This document shows, one piece after another, positions 43,775 to 55,972 of a stretch of 64,000 nt of DNA. Source of the DNA: Flaccisagitta enflata (Eukaryota; Chaetognatha; Sagittoidea; Aphragmophora); the NCBI GenBank assembly GCA_965153355.1, contig OZ231126.1, positions 77,314,001 through 77,378,000 on the forward strand, read 5' to 3'. A model generated the notes under the pieces. The model searched no databases. It was not told the origin of the DNA and saw nothing but the letters and a program-made list of their open reading frames with translations. Made by a program: the position numbers and the translations under genes. How positions within the stretch are numbered: the first letter of the stretch is position 1; every line of letters begins with the position of its first letter.

Positions 43775-43890
43775 GAGCAGAACAATGCGGTCAAAAAACA
43801 GAACAGTACGGTCAATAAACAGAACAATACGGTCAATAAACAGAAACCATATGGTATATAAACAGAACAGTATGGTCAATAAACTGAACA
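43775..43890 (-). repeat. 21-bp array (right)
   Basis: Inverted counterpart of 8330-8560 with about half the units, including a diverged unit with CATATGGTATATAAAC. Confidence 0.85.
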
Positions 43891-44177
43891 ATCTTACATT
43901 TCAAAGCAGCCAAAAAATGTCAAATGTCGAAGTCACTGCCATCAAGTGGGACGGCACAGATTCAGTGACTCACTACTTTTCTTTTTCGCTGCTTTCAACC
44001 ATTCCCCAACTTCTTTTGATTGGATTCACATATTTAATGCTATTCGTCTTTTTTTTTTCTTATTCTTCCTATTTTCCATCTGCCATTCACATTTCGCACC
44101 CATCCACTCTAATTCGGGCTCCCGTGACACGCTTCCCAGTTTTTCCTACTCACCTCTATTAACCCTCACCGTAGAGA

Positions 44178-44179
44178 GT

Positions 44180-44232
<53 letters not shown>

Positions 44233-44440
44233 ATGGCAGATAGAAAGACAAACAGACAGACAGACAGACAGACTGACTGACTGACTGACAGACAGAAACA
44301 GAGACAGATAGACAGACAGACAGACTGACAGACAGACAGACAGACAGATGGACTGACTGACTGCGTGATAGACAGACAGGCAGACAGTCAGACAGACAGC
44401 CGACAGACCAACAGACAGACAGAAAGACAGAAAGACTCTC
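44178..44440. repeat. (GA)n and degenerate (CAGA)n
   Basis: Mirror of 7695-8038 with fewer clean units and CTGA interruptions. Confidence 0.92.
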
Positions 44441-44790
44441 AATTAGACAAAGAAAATATGCAGAATGCAGAATGACGAACAGACTAAGACAATGACAAGG
44501 AGAAAACATGGACAAAGAGTGAGCCAGAAACATTGGGACAGACACAAAAACAGAAACAAGAAACTATAAAAGAGAATGTGACATTGACAGAGAGGAACAC
44601 CACGCAGTCTTCTAAAATCTGTGGAACTACATTAACTTAACGGTTGGAACTCTCCTCGCATTAATTTCATCTTCATCTTCCCCTTGGCTGGGGCTTAGGA
44701 TTTGCCATACTTACATTTGACCCCAAAAATGGGCTTAACGCATATTTCTCTAGTTTTTGTAGATAGAGGGAAAAAATAAGAGTGGCTGAA

Positions 44791-44841
<51 letters not shown>

Positions 44842-44956
44842 TGAGAATGAGGGAGGAGATAAAAATTGGAATTTCCTCCGTTGGATTAATGGAAAGTGAG
44901 GTTAAATGTAAGGCGCGTTAAAGCTATGGCAAAACGTGACAGTGGCCGAGTCAACT

Positions 44957-44958
44957 CT

Positions 44959-45049
<91 letters not shown>
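44957..45049. repeat. (CT)n microsatellite
   Basis: About 93 bases; left counterpart (7107-7144) about 38 bases. Confidence 0.95.
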
Positions 45050-45052
<3 letters not shown>

Positions 45053-45149
45053 CTACGAGGGATGATTTTTTTTTTTTATGTTTCATTTCAATTGTAACCT
45101 CTTTCGTGAGCGGAAACGGAAATGAGAGCATGCTCAAAGAGACATTGTT

Positions 45150-45400
45150 GTAACCGTAAAAGAGGGGGACACTCAAAGCGGGTGAGGGACACTCAAGGTG
45201 ACAGGGTGACACTTAAGGTGGGTGAGGGACACTCAAGGTGACAGGGTGACACTCAAGGTGGGTGAGGGACACTCAAGGTGGGTGGGGGGACACTCAAGGA
45301 GGGTGAGGTACGCTAAAGGTGGGTGGGGGGAAAATCGAGGTTGATGGGGACACTCAACGTGAGTGGGGGACATGAAAGGTAAGTGGGGGTCAAAGAGGAA
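45150..45400 (-). repeat. about 20-bp array GGACACTCAAGGTGGGTGAG (right)
   Basis: Mirror of 6785-7010, same order of variant units. Confidence 0.86.
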
Positions 45401-45825
45401 GGGGACTCAGAGGCGGGAGGAGGTAGTAGTGGACAAAAATGAAAAAAAAAAAAACAACCAATTATTCATTTGCCAGCTTCCATTGTCAAATTTCACAGCT
45501 TTTTCTTGTCCACTTGACCAGCTCTTTTGGAAGACCTGCATTAGACAATGCAACCATTTTATTCCATTACGATTTTACCCACTCCTATTTTTTTCTTTCT
45601 TTTGGTCCTCTAGCGCGATTTTTTTTCTTCTTCTTCTTCGTGTTGGGGTTGATTCTTGGGGTCAGGCTGAATGTGACCCGGAACCCATCAACTCTCATTA
45701 CCATCGCCTTTCCTTTGTCTTGCCTAAGACCCGCCACCGTTTCAGGCAAGGGAGAATGAGAATGAGAAGGATGGAGACAGAGACAGCCTCTCTCCGCGCG
45801 CGTGTGAGAGACGTGTACAAGGGGG

Positions 45826-45864
<39 letters not shown>

Positions 45865-45990
45865 GTTTTTGTGAGTAAGAATTATCGCAGTCTGATGGAA
45901 TGAACGAGTGCCGCCGCGGCAACTCCAGGCGCAATGAATTTCTTAGCGGATGTTGTTTATTCTTACGACTCATTCATGTTGTTGTTGTTT

Positions 45991-46123
45991 TTGTGGTGGT
46001 GGTGGTGGTGGTGGTGGTGGTGGTGGTGGTGGTGGTGGTGGTGGTGGTGGGGGTGGTGGTGGTGGTGGTGGTGGTGGTGGTGGTGGTGGTTGTTGTTATT
46101 GTTGTTGTTGTGGTCGTTGTCGC

Positions 46124-46202
<79 letters not shown>
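45991..46202. repeat. (TGG)n-(TTG)n compound tract
   Basis: Mirror of 5955-6205, with its own GGG interruption in the TGG part. Confidence 0.95.
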
Positions 46203-46950
46203 TTGTTGTTATTTGTTGCTGTTATGGTTGTTTGTAGTCACTGATGTTGAATTGCCCACTATTTATATTTTCAGTTTTTCTAATCATAATTGTAAACAGA
46301 AGAGCACCAACGTCGTTGTTATAGGCAAAAGAAGATAAAGCCGTTCAATAGAAAAAAAAATAATGATAATGATAGGGTTGCACGAAAAGTTGTATTAGCT
46401 TTGAACTAACAACAAAAAAAAATTGGGCGGAGTGAAACGAAATCAGAAAATCCAGATTTAACCAAGCGAAACAGGAGAGAGAGAGAGAGAGACCCCCAGA
46501 ACTTACCCGACCAAGACGGTGTCACGTACTCCTAGCGAGACGAACAGACGTAACCTATCCTTTGCCACTGTTTTTTTTTCTTCTAGTTGTTCGCTCTAAA
46601 ACCAATTCCCTAGATGATGAAACAATTTCTGCCTGGCTTACATTGTTTTTAGGTTCGCCAAAGCAGCCACTGTATGAGGTCGCGTCCGTATGTCTGTCTT
46701 TATCAGCGACAGCACAAACCTTAAATGGCCTTCTAGCTTCTCGCAGTTTTTTTATTCCTCACTCATGAGTGAGAAAAGTAGATAATCATTTGATTTTTGG
46801 CATTGTTTCGAGAGCAGGACGTAAGAATTTTTAAGCAGCCAATCGCATGTCCGTAGATCAGATCACTGTATCAATTGCGCTAGATCCATTCTCTGTTCTT
46901 TCAATCACGCTTTTTGGTTCTCTATTTGGTTCTCTCATTCATTCTGTCTG

Positions 46951-47067
<117 letters not shown>

Positions 47068-47583
47068 CCCGTCGCGGCTCCGTGGCCGTTACACTAGTTG
47101 TATTTCTGAAAGACGTATCCTCCTATTTACGTGATAGATTTTCCTCGTAGTTTCTCCTTTCACTGGAGCGGCGTCGTTATTATTAGGGTCGCCGATTAAA
47201 GTCACTCGTAACATTTGACATATACAGAATTACGTTACGCTTCTGAGTCCTAATTCGTATTCCATTCGCGCCTGCTTAACAGACGGGAGTGCGTGACCGC
47301 AGCCTCAGCGACGGCAGCGGCGCTCCGCCTCACCGGCGCGCCACCTGCTGCTGTCGTATGATGATGACATCTACTATGACGACGACGACGATGACGACGA
47401 TGACGACGACGACGTGATACGACAGTGTGATGAATGTTTCTTCTAATCCCTTTGCGTCAATACTTTTTTTATTTTCGCGAATATAATTTTTTTCGTTGCA
47501 CACAACTTTCAATGCTTTCTTCTACAATGAAAGCAAGATGGAGTGTAGTTCGAAAAAAAATGGCGATGAATGTCTACAAACGA

Positions 47584-47584
<1 letters not shown>

Positions 47585-47677
<93 letters not shown>

Positions 47678-47685
47678 GGCAGCGA
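47585..47685. repeat. (GA)n-(CAGA)n compound
   Basis: Mirror of 4535-4612; the GA part is slightly longer. Confidence 0.93.
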
Positions 47686-47806
47686 CAGAGACGGAGCGAC
47701 GCGCACATGCACACAGCTGCCTAGGAAGACATACTTATAGATACAGATAAAAAGGCGAAGTAGAAACCGATTATCAGTGCAGACAGACAGACTTCAGCAC
47801 AGTCAT

Positions 47807-47842
47807 AGATTATTAGTTTGGCTCAGATTATTAGTTTGGCTC
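47807..47842 (+). repeat. 18-bp tandem duplication, right arm only
   Basis: AGATTATTAGTTTGGCTC twice. The left arm has the sequence once (near 4383-4400). Confidence 0.9.
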
Positions 47843-48043
47843 ATAAAGACTGACAGAATCCTTAAATACAGAATCCTATACATATATTCGTGTGACTGCG
47901 CTTCAGTCAACGCGACGAGCAATTTGGTGGCATCGATGTTCTTTTAAGGACGAAAAGTTTGGGCGCTCCAATAGAACTTGTAGAGTCCTCTGACGCAATG
48001 TGCATTTGTTTTTTCCAAAAGTACTTTTCTCGCTTGCCTTTCG

Positions 48044-48109
48044 CTTATAAGTATGCCTTCGATCCCATTCTGGGATCTTATAAGTATGCCTTCGATCCCA
48101 TTCTGGGAT
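48044..48109 (+). repeat. 33-bp tandem duplication, right arm only
   Basis: Two perfect copies of a 33-mer beginning CTTATAAGTATGCCTTCG and containing CCCATTCTGGGAT. The left arm has one copy near 4150-4182. It lies about 180 bases upstream of ZFHX exon a. Confidence 0.9.
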
Positions 48110-48292
48110 TTGGCGCTCATTGACCCCTGATAAAAATCAGTCCAATAGTAATCAAAAAAAAGATTATGATACCTCTTGGATTCAAATGAGCATCTGAACG
48201 CCGTATAACTTTAATGTTTTTTCTGTACCTATTTTGATTGCTTTTACACAAATCATTATCAAAATTGATGTATATTTCATCTCTTTTTGCAG

Positions 48293-48403
48293 ATGCTGAA
48301 TCCGAGCCGAACGAGTTCCAACAGCAACAACATGCAGCAGCTTTGGCTCAGGCGCAGGCTGCAGCAATGGCTGCTGCGGCAGCCGCGGGACTCGTACCAA
48401 CGT
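48293..48403 (+). CDS. zfh2: ZFHX exon a (Gln/Ala-rich)
   Basis: This 111-nt exon gives residues 1-37 of the visible part. The acceptor follows a pyrimidine-rich stretch ending in TTTTTGCAG, and the donor is GTAAGC. It enters at codon position 2 and leaves after position 1. The product reads AESEPNEF, then QQQQ, then an Ala-rich run with Gln (AALAQAQAAAMAAAAAAG). It is low-complexity, but the acidic start and the splice sites mark it as coding. The same exon occurs inverted at 3854-3964 with the same protein apart from the junction base. Here the last base is T, so the codon spanning to the next exon is TCA (Ser). Confidence 0.75.
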
Positions 48404-48544
48404 GTAAGCTTGTTTTTTTTTCAATCAATCAATCAATATATCAATCAATCAATCAATTATTATGTATGCTAGTTTTCATCGGCTGTATTTTCTCTGCCGC
48501 ATTTGATTTACAGTTTTTTACTTTCTGTCTTATTTTCCTTGCAG

Positions 48545-48733
48545 CATTCTTGGACATGCTTCCCGGAATGACCCCTCCGACGGGTGACAGCGGCAGCAGT
48601 CAGCAGCAGCAAAGCGAATCTCCCAACCCTGCGTCGAGCGCCACGAGTAACTTGAACCCCGGATTGCTGCAACAGGCCATGTTCGCTGGAGGACCAGCCG
48701 GCGCGTCCATCATGCCTCAAGCACTCTTCCCAG
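48545..48733 (+). CDS. zfh2: ZFHX exon b (LPGM segment)
   Basis: This 189-nt exon gives residues 38-100. The acceptor is CTTGCAG and the donor GTATTG. It begins FLDMLPGMTPPTGDSG, continues with SSQQQQSES and ends NPGLLQQAMFAGGPAGA, then SIMPQALFP. There is no known enzymatic domain. Proline- and glutamine-rich linkers with LPGM motifs fit the C-terminal third of ZFHX proteins. The intron before it is only 141 nt and contains a short run of ATCA repeats. The intron after it is 9.35 kb and full of minisatellites. The exon has an inverted twin at 3524-3712 with identical translation. Confidence 0.78.
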
Positions 48734-48754
48734 GTATTGTAGGAATGTAGGAAA

Positions 48755-48798
48755 GAAAGAAAGAAAAGAAAGAAAGGAATGGAAATTAAAGGAAAGGA

Positions 48799-48838
<40 letters not shown>

Positions 48839-48840
48839 AA
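48755..48840. repeat. (AAAG)n tract after exon b
   Basis: Degenerate then clean AAAG, in the start of the large ZFHX intron. Confidence 0.93.
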
Positions 48841-49122
48841 AAGAAAATTGAAAATGAATGTTAATAAACACTGAGAGATAGCAGTGGGGAAGCAAGACAG
48901 CGGCTATCGACACTATCCCAGGTAAAAAATAAAACTAAAATCTCCAGAAAATTATGGCTAACTCACATGCACGTCGCACACACACGCACGCGCTCGTGCT
49001 TTCGCTGGCAGGCGTGTGCAAGTTGTTCCCGCACGCAGCGGAACATGTGGACGCATAAATTTCCATACAAATTGCCGAAAATGTTGACGTCTTGTCGCTC
49101 TAGTGTTTTTGGAGCATGGAAA

Positions 49123-49168
<46 letters not shown>

Positions 49169-49427
49169 TGATGTCATCATTAGTCGTCTCTTTGGTTGTT
49201 CTCAAATCCCCACGTCGATGAAATTCGATTTTTCTTTGACGATTCCTTTTTTTTCTTTTTCCCTAGAACCGTTTAAAAAAAAAGAGAATGTAACAAATAA
49301 AAGGGAAAGAAGAAGCGAGAATTTCTGTTACAAGTTACAACATCGGCATTTTAATTGCGTCCTCTTTCATTCCTTCTACGACAATTTCCGGCCCGCCGCT
49401 GAAGGGGGCTTACAAGTCGCCTTGCCA

Positions 49428-49430
<3 letters not shown>

Positions 49431-49505
<75 letters not shown>

Positions 49506-49570
49506 GAGAGAGAGAAAGAGAAAAAGAAAGAGACGGGAGTTAGGAGGAAAGAGAGTTATTTGCCTAGGAA

Positions 49571-49655
<85 letters not shown>

Positions 49656-49680
49656 TCTCTCTCTCTCTCTCTGTGCGTAT
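49431..49680. repeat. GA / (GT)n / CT cluster (right)
   Basis: Mirror of 2543-2790: GA 49431-49515, GT 49575-49654, CT 49655-49671. Confidence 0.93.
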
Positions 49681-49936
49681 GTGTGCGTGTGTGTATTTTT
49701 TTAGCTTGAACGGATGTGTTGGATATTGTATTCATGCATGTGCGTGTGGTTGTGCGTGATCGCTTTATGTTGCGTGTGTCTTCTTAGACTTAGTGCACGG
49801 CGCGTGTTTGGCGATGTCAGACGATGAACTCCCGCGCGCGCGCAATTAGAATTTTTTTTTAGAAGAAGATTCGTTTACCATGCTAATGGAACTAATTCAT
49901 GGTGGAGCAGCTCAAAGACTTCCAGTCACATTCATA

Positions 49937-49937
<1 letters not shown>

Positions 49938-50020
<83 letters not shown>
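49938..50020. repeat. (CT)n microsatellite
   Basis: About 80 bases with CTATCTCTATATCT at its end; mirror of 2202-2298. Confidence 0.94.
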
Positions 50021-50023
<3 letters not shown>

Positions 50024-50464
50024 ATATCTCTGCTTCTGTCTCTGTCCTCTTTCCTCTTTTCTGTCTCATCACTAAAATATTCTCCGACCAAAATTAGAAG
50101 AGTGTCTCTCTCTGTCTCTTCGTGTCTCTCCAGTTTCCGCTACTCAGTTTCCCAAATCAAGTTTCCTTTTCAGCCGCTTATGAGATGAAATTCATAAAGC
50201 TCTGAGCCGCCATCATCGCCGTCACCACCGCTGTCACCACCGCTACCTCCATCACCACCACTGTCACCACCGCAACCACCATCATCACCGCTGCTATGAT
50301 CGCTGCCACGACCGCTGCCACCATCACCACTGTCGCCAGCATCGCTGTCGCTTCCACCTCTACCACTAGGGCCCTTTTCCCAGTATCACCCCTGTCACCC
50401 CTCACACATTCCCTCCGCCTCCTCCGCACTGGTCGTCAATCCTAACCTGTCACACCCTCCCCCC

Positions 50465-51025
50465 CTTGCCAGTTGCCACCGCCGCCTCTTTCGCCCCTCT
50501 CCGCCATTGGTAACTACTGCCTTTTACCCTAACCACCCCTGTCATCCCCTGCCAGTTGCCACCTCTTCTGCCTCCGCATTAGCAACTACTACCCCTTTCC
50601 CCCCCACCACCCCTGTCACGTTCTTCCTTGCCAGTTGCCACCGCCGCCTCTTTCGCCCTCTCTGCCGACGGCAACTATCACCCCTTTCACCCCAACCACC
50701 CCTGCCACATCCCCTCTTGCCGGTTGCCACCTGTTTCGCCCTCTCCGCCGATAACAACTATCATCCCTTTCACCCCAACCACCCCTGCCACATCCCCCCT
50801 TGCCAGTTGCCACCGCCGCCTCTTCTGCCATCTCCGCCGATAACAACTATCACCCCTTTCTCCCCAACCACCCCTGTCACATTCTTCCTTGCCAGTTGCC
50901 ACCGCCGCCTCTTTCGCCCTCTCCGCCGTTGGCAACTATCACCCCTTTCTCCCCAACCACCCCTGTCACATCCCCCCTTGCCAGTTGCCACCGCCGCCTC
51001 TTTCGCCCCCTCCGCCGATGGCAAC
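50465..51025 (-). repeat. GC-rich 83-89 bp minisatellite (right)
   Basis: This is the inverted counterpart of 1202-1790. The units differ in sequence (for example GATAACAACTATC units absent on the left), so the two arms have rearranged units since they split. Confidence 0.88.
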
Positions 51026-51916
51026 CCTCGTCTTGATTGAAAACTCGTTAAATTTTTAAAAGATTGAAATTTTTGTGTTCATCGGGTTTCTGGGTTGATG
51101 TGAAAGAAAGGAAGGAAGCCTTTATCCTGGCGAGGTCGTGATTATCAAGCAAGCTGGCTCAAGTCATAGTTCTCTCTCTCTTTCTCTTTAACTTAAGTTT
51201 CCCATCCATGTCTCATGTTCCATGTCTCATTAGTTGTGAAGAAAAGAAAAAAAAGGCGCAAAAGAATCATGTCGATGCGTATGTAGTACATGAAGCTATG
51301 TACATGAAGCTATGTACATGAAGCTATGTACATGAAAATGGGAACGATGCCGTTGGTAGAGATAAAACATGAGATGAGATTTTGAGATGAAGGCCGCGGG
51401 TTAGAATAAGAGAATGTGAAAAAATGTCAAAAAAAGAAATAAAAGGGAATGAAGTATATGAAATGAAAAAGAAAGAAAAAAGATGAAAAGAGAATTTGAA
51501 GAGGAAAAAAACTTGAAGATGAGTCGGATGCGAAAGAGTTATGAAATATTATTTGCATCCAAATTGTCCTTAATTTTTTTTTCTTTTTTTTTTTTTTTTT
51601 TTGTCGCAGAAAAAAACGAGAGGAGAAAGAAGAGGCAGAAGAAAAAAAGAGAGAAATTATTCAAATTCTTTACGATGAAGGAAAGGGGGAGGGATGTAAA
51701 GAAAGGGGTAAGAAAGGAAAGGGAGGAACTTGAATTTTTTGAAGGAGAGGAAAAAGGAAAAGGTGGAACGAAAAGGCGACAAGGAATATGGGAGGCGACT
51801 CGACTGTTGCAAATGCTATAGAGTTATTTGAGAATCAACTTTGTTTGTAGATCAGGATAATAAAAAAAGAACAAGTTCAGGGTGATTTCGAGATCTTGAA
51901 ATGGATACAAGACGGA

Positions 51917-52305
51917 CATTGATGTGACTTGTGAGCTACCAATTGATGTGACTTGTGAGCTACCAATTGATGTGACTTGTGAGCTACCAATTGATGTGAC
52001 TTGTGAGCTACCAATTGATGTGACTTGTGAGCTACCAATTGATGTGACTTGTGAGCTACAAATTGATGTGACTTGTGAGCTACCAATTGATGTGACTTGT
52101 GAGCTACTAATTGATGTGACTTGTGAGCTACCAATTGATGTAACTTGTGAGCTACCAATTGATGTGACTTGTAAACTACCAATTGATGTGACTTGTGAGC
52201 TACCAATTGATGTTACTTGTGAGCTACCAATTGATGTGACTTGTGCGCTACCAATTGATGAAACTTGTGAGCTACCAATTGATGTAACTTGTGAGCTACC
52301 AATTT
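51917..52305 (+). repeat. 24-bp tandem array (right copy)
   Basis: About 16 units of the same 24-bp repeat as 1-298. A shared variant unit (CTACAAATTG) sits one unit further from the array edge than in the left copy, showing gain or loss of a unit between arms. The array ends in CCAATTTTCGATTTTGG, and no inverted match of that flank is visible in the window. It lies inside the 9.35-kb ZFHX intron. Confidence 0.9.
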
Positions 52306-52919
52306 TCGATTTTGGAAGAAAGGCGAGAATTGAAACCTAGTGACGAGAGAGATAAAGGGTATGAGAAGAAGGAGGTTGATGAAGAGGAGAAGGATGTGGA
52401 AGAAGTGACTTTATCGTGTTTCCTTCTGCCTCTTCTTTGTCTCCCTTTCCTCCGTTTCATGAGAGAAGAATGAGGTTAAAGTTGATATTCTAGTGTCTCA
52501 TATTTACGGCCAAGTGGAAGCTTAAATCAAAATGCCAAAATCTTCTATCCATCTCTTTCCCCTCCCCCCCACCCTTTCCTCCTCCACTCCACTCTTTATT
52601 ATAATTTATATATTTCCTTTTCTTCTTCCTTCCCGAAAAACTGCGGCGCGGAATCAAAAAAGTGAATCTCGCTGCAATCTTGCGTATTCAGCAGCAATGG
52701 GGGACCTTTAATAGTAAACGTTCATCATGAGATGGAAGTTACTATAAATTATCCTCCAACCTCCCCGAAATATTTTTTTACAAGTTATATTTGAGAGGTT
52801 AACTCTTTCAAAGTACATCCAAAATCGCGCGCATTATTCATTGATTTGATGTTAACTTACCATAGTGTAATTTTTTTGTTATGAAGGGAGTAAGAATGGC
52901 CATAGGTAAAAAAAAAGTA

Positions 52920-53030
<111 letters not shown>

Positions 53031-53127
53031 GACCTTTTCTTCCCTATTTTGTGTCTTTTTTACGAATAGGGTCCGTAAATGTCGAATTAGCCAGCATTTG
53101 CTAACTCTCTGCCTATCTATTTTATTT

Positions 53128-53211
53128 ATTACTATCATTATCATCATCATCATCATTATTATCATTATCATCATCATCATCATCATCATCATCACTATCA
53201 TTATCATCATT

Positions 53212-53242
<31 letters not shown>

Positions 53243-53270
53243 CCATCATTATCATCATTATCATTATCGC
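53128..53270. repeat. (ATC)n / (ATT)n tract
   Basis: ATC with regular ATT and ACT interruptions. Confidence 0.93.
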
Positions 53271-53339
53271 CACTTTGAACTTTCACGCATTTCATAAGCA
53301 AAATATACTGCCGGAACTCGAAAAACACGGATGCCAAGG

Positions 53340-54185
53340 GAGGGACCAATGAATTTAATCCATCATAGGCGTAAATCTCTTAGATCCGTTACACTTTTTT
53401 CATTTTATATGCACGCACCTTTCTCGGCTGAGGCTGAGCGTGCTTAGCAAAATCTTACTTTTGAGGCTTAGATGTGCTTAAGTGTGTGCTTAACACATAT
53501 TGGTGTACAATTGTTCTATCTAATATAAAATGTAGTATAGTATAGAATATAGTTTAGAATAGAATACAGAAAGTATCTATTCAATATAGAATATTAACAG
53601 TATCTTTCATTGATATATAAGTATCTTGATTGAATAAAAACTTTTTTTAAAATGATATTCAATATTATGATAAATTATTCTTATGTGGAGCTTACTTATA
53701 ATTTGTTACAGACATGAATTATCATCAACAATCATACCAAAGCATCAGATCATAAGAAATGTTTTTAAAAAGTTTCATGATATTAAATTATTTTATCTAT
53801 ATTAAAATCCTGAATAAATTGAAGGTTGGGCCTGATCATAGGTATTTTTACAAATGTAACTATTGAAATGAAAACCTGCTGAAGTCATTTCAAAGAGTAA
53901 ATTCTAATTATTGAAATAATTATCAATTTTTGAAAAAATTCTAACAAAGAGTTAAAAAATCTTTATACCAATATTGTTTTTAAATTTTAACTCTTTTCGC
54001 CAAATTATTTCTCAATGGAAATTCTCAGCCTGGAGTATGGCAGGTGCTTAGCATTGTGCTTAGGTTGTTCAAATATTTGAGGCTGGGCGTGCTTTTAAAC
54101 TTGGTGCTTATGAAATAAAAAGAGTGTATAGCGGGATGTAACTGCAGTTCAATTTTCCAACATGCGTTTTAACGGGTGCGTCTTT
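53340..54185. other. A+T-rich intron segment
   Basis: Unique A+T-rich sequence in the large ZFHX intron. Two places share GAGGCTGRGCGTGCTT (about 53424 and 54082) in the same orientation; nothing else was recognised. Confidence 0.5.
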
Positions 54186-54210
54186 CATGATCATCACCTT
54201 ACGAGTTTTT

Positions 54211-54250
54211 GTGACACATTTTAGATTTAACCCGTCCGCCACCAACGTCG

Positions 54251-54312
<62 letters not shown>
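54211..54312 (+). repeat. direct repeat D, copy 1, with CT tract
   Basis: Identical to 55207 onward for more than 50 bases (GTGACACATTTTAGATTTAA, then CCCGTCCGCCACCAACGTCG) and into a CT tract that starts CTCTCTCTCTTTCTCT in both. Confidence 0.92.
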
Positions 54313-54315
<3 letters not shown>

Positions 54316-54364
54316 ACGCGAAAATTTCTAAACGCGATTTTCAAGGTTTTCTCTTCATTTCTCT

Positions 54365-54765
54365 TCATGTATCTTTGTCTCTTATGTCTCTTATGTCTCT
54401 TTCATGTCTCTTATGTCTCTTACGTCTCTTATGTCTCTTTCATGTCTTTTATGTCTCTTATGTCTTTTACGTCTCTTACATCTCTTACATCTCTTATTTC
54501 TCTTATGTATCTTAGGTCTCTTATGTCTCTTTGTCTCTTTTGTCTCCTATGTGTCTCCTTTATGTCTCTTATGTCTCCTATGTCTTCTATATGTCTCTTA
54601 TGTCTCTTATATCACTTATATCTATATCTCTTATATCTCTTATATCTCTTATGTCTCTTACATCTCTTATATATCTTATGTCTCTATATGTCTCTTATGT
54701 CACTTCATGTTTCCTCATGTCTCTTCATGTCTTTCCATGTCTCTCCAAGTCCCTTCATGTCTCTT
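54365..54765 (+). repeat. 9-bp degenerate array TCTCTTATG
   Basis: About 40 imperfect units of ATGTCTCTT with A/C/T variants. Frames stay open (SLMSL, VSYVSY) only because the unit is 9 bases. Confidence 0.85.
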
Positions 54766-54774
54766 TGTGAGGAT

Positions 54775-55065
54775 AAGGCGGGGGTAGGGGCGGGAGGGTT
54801 AAGGGGTGTGGGAAGGCGTGGGGGGAAGGGGTGGGGTGGCGTGGGGGGGAGGCGTGGAGGGAGGCGTGGGGGAGAGGGGAGGGGGGCGCGGCGCCGGGGA
54901 GGTGTGGAGGAGGAGTGGGGAGGCGTGGAGGGAGGAGTGGGGAGGCGTGGATGGGGAGAGGTGGGGAGGCGTGGGGGGGGGGGCGTGGGGAGGGGGCGGC
55001 GGGGGAGGGGTAGGGAAGTGGGGGAGGGGTAGGGCGGTGGGGGGAGGCGGGGGAGGGGAGAGAGA
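54775..55065 (+). repeat. G-rich array GGGAGGCGTGG
   Basis: About 290 bases almost without C or T except in GGCGTGG. Many G4-G9 runs, a strong candidate for G-quadruplex structure on the coding strand of the ZFHX gene. Confidence 0.85.
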
Positions 55066-55206
55066 GGAATCAATTTATATTTTTCTCTTTATCTCTGAAT
55101 CTTTATATTTTCATATTATTATATCATAATATCTTTATATATTATTTGTATGAAAATATCTTACATCTAAAGAGGACGCATCTATTGGACATCTCTTGGC
55201 CTTGTT

Positions 55207-55256
55207 GTGACACATTTTAGATTTAACCCGTCCGCCACCAACGTCGCTCTCTCTCT

Positions 55257-55293
<37 letters not shown>
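55207..55293 (+). repeat. direct repeat D, copy 2, with CT tract
   Basis: Second copy of 54211-54312, 996 bases further on; the flanks differ. Confidence 0.92.
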
Positions 55294-55298
<5 letters not shown>

Positions 55299-55371
55299 CC
55301 TCTTTCGTTCGACATTTCAAGCCAAAATCGGATTTAAATAAAAATGAGTGAAATCCTGTTCAAGACTTTTT

Positions 55372-55514
55372 AGTTGCGGACACGCGACTCTACACCTTGC
55401 TGTGTCGGTTGGTCCGTCCGTCCGTCTGTCACATTTCTAAATTGCGAGCGTTTTCTGCGAGCTGCTCCTGCCCAACCGTCCGCGACTGTCCTGCCGTGTA
55501 TCCGGCCTTGTTTT
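55372..55514 (+). repeat. R1 family, complete short copy
   Basis: From TTGCGGACACGCGACTCTAC through TGTCGGTTGGTCCGTCCGTC and CCAACCGTCCGCGACTG to CCGTGTATCCGGCCTTGTTT. It lies in the ZFHX intron. Confidence 0.65.
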
Positions 55515-55724
55515 GATAATTCCAACTTCCCAAAAGGAAGGAAGGAAGGAAAAAAGAAAAAAAGCTTCTAGCTGAGGGAGTATTTTTGATAGTGGCGACT
55601 CTCTCTCTCTCTCTTTCTCTTTCTCTCTCTCTCCATTTCATAACCTGTCAGGGTTTTTATTTTATCCATTTTGGACATTGGAATTTGATTTTCGGTCATT
55701 AACCCTTTTCATCTTCACCCTTCC

Positions 55725-55972
55725 ATGAGTAGGTGACGTGAGTTGGTGACGTAAGTCCGTGACGTGAGTCCGTGACATGAGTTGGTGACGTAAGTCCGTG
55801 ACGTGAGTCCGTGACATGAGTTGGTGACGTAAGTCCGTGACGTGAGTCGGTGACGTGAGTTGGTAACGTGATTCGGTGACATGAGTCCGTGACATGAGTC
55901 GGTGACGTGAGTCGGTGACATGAGTCGGTGACGTGAGTCCGTGACGTGAGTCCGTGACATTAGTCGGTGATG
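55725..55972 (+). repeat. 13-bp array GTGACGTGAGTCC
   Basis: About 19 units with TCGGT, TTGGT and TCCGT variants arranged in higher-order groups of three. The - strand frame (THVTDSRHRLMSR) has a 13-codon period from the 13-base unit and is not considered a gene. Confidence 0.9.

Noticed and set aside
53424-54110. LTR pair from the shared GAGGCTGRGCGTGCTT motif
   Set aside because: Similarity is only about 16-20 bases with no further match, no TG..CA ends and no coding interior.
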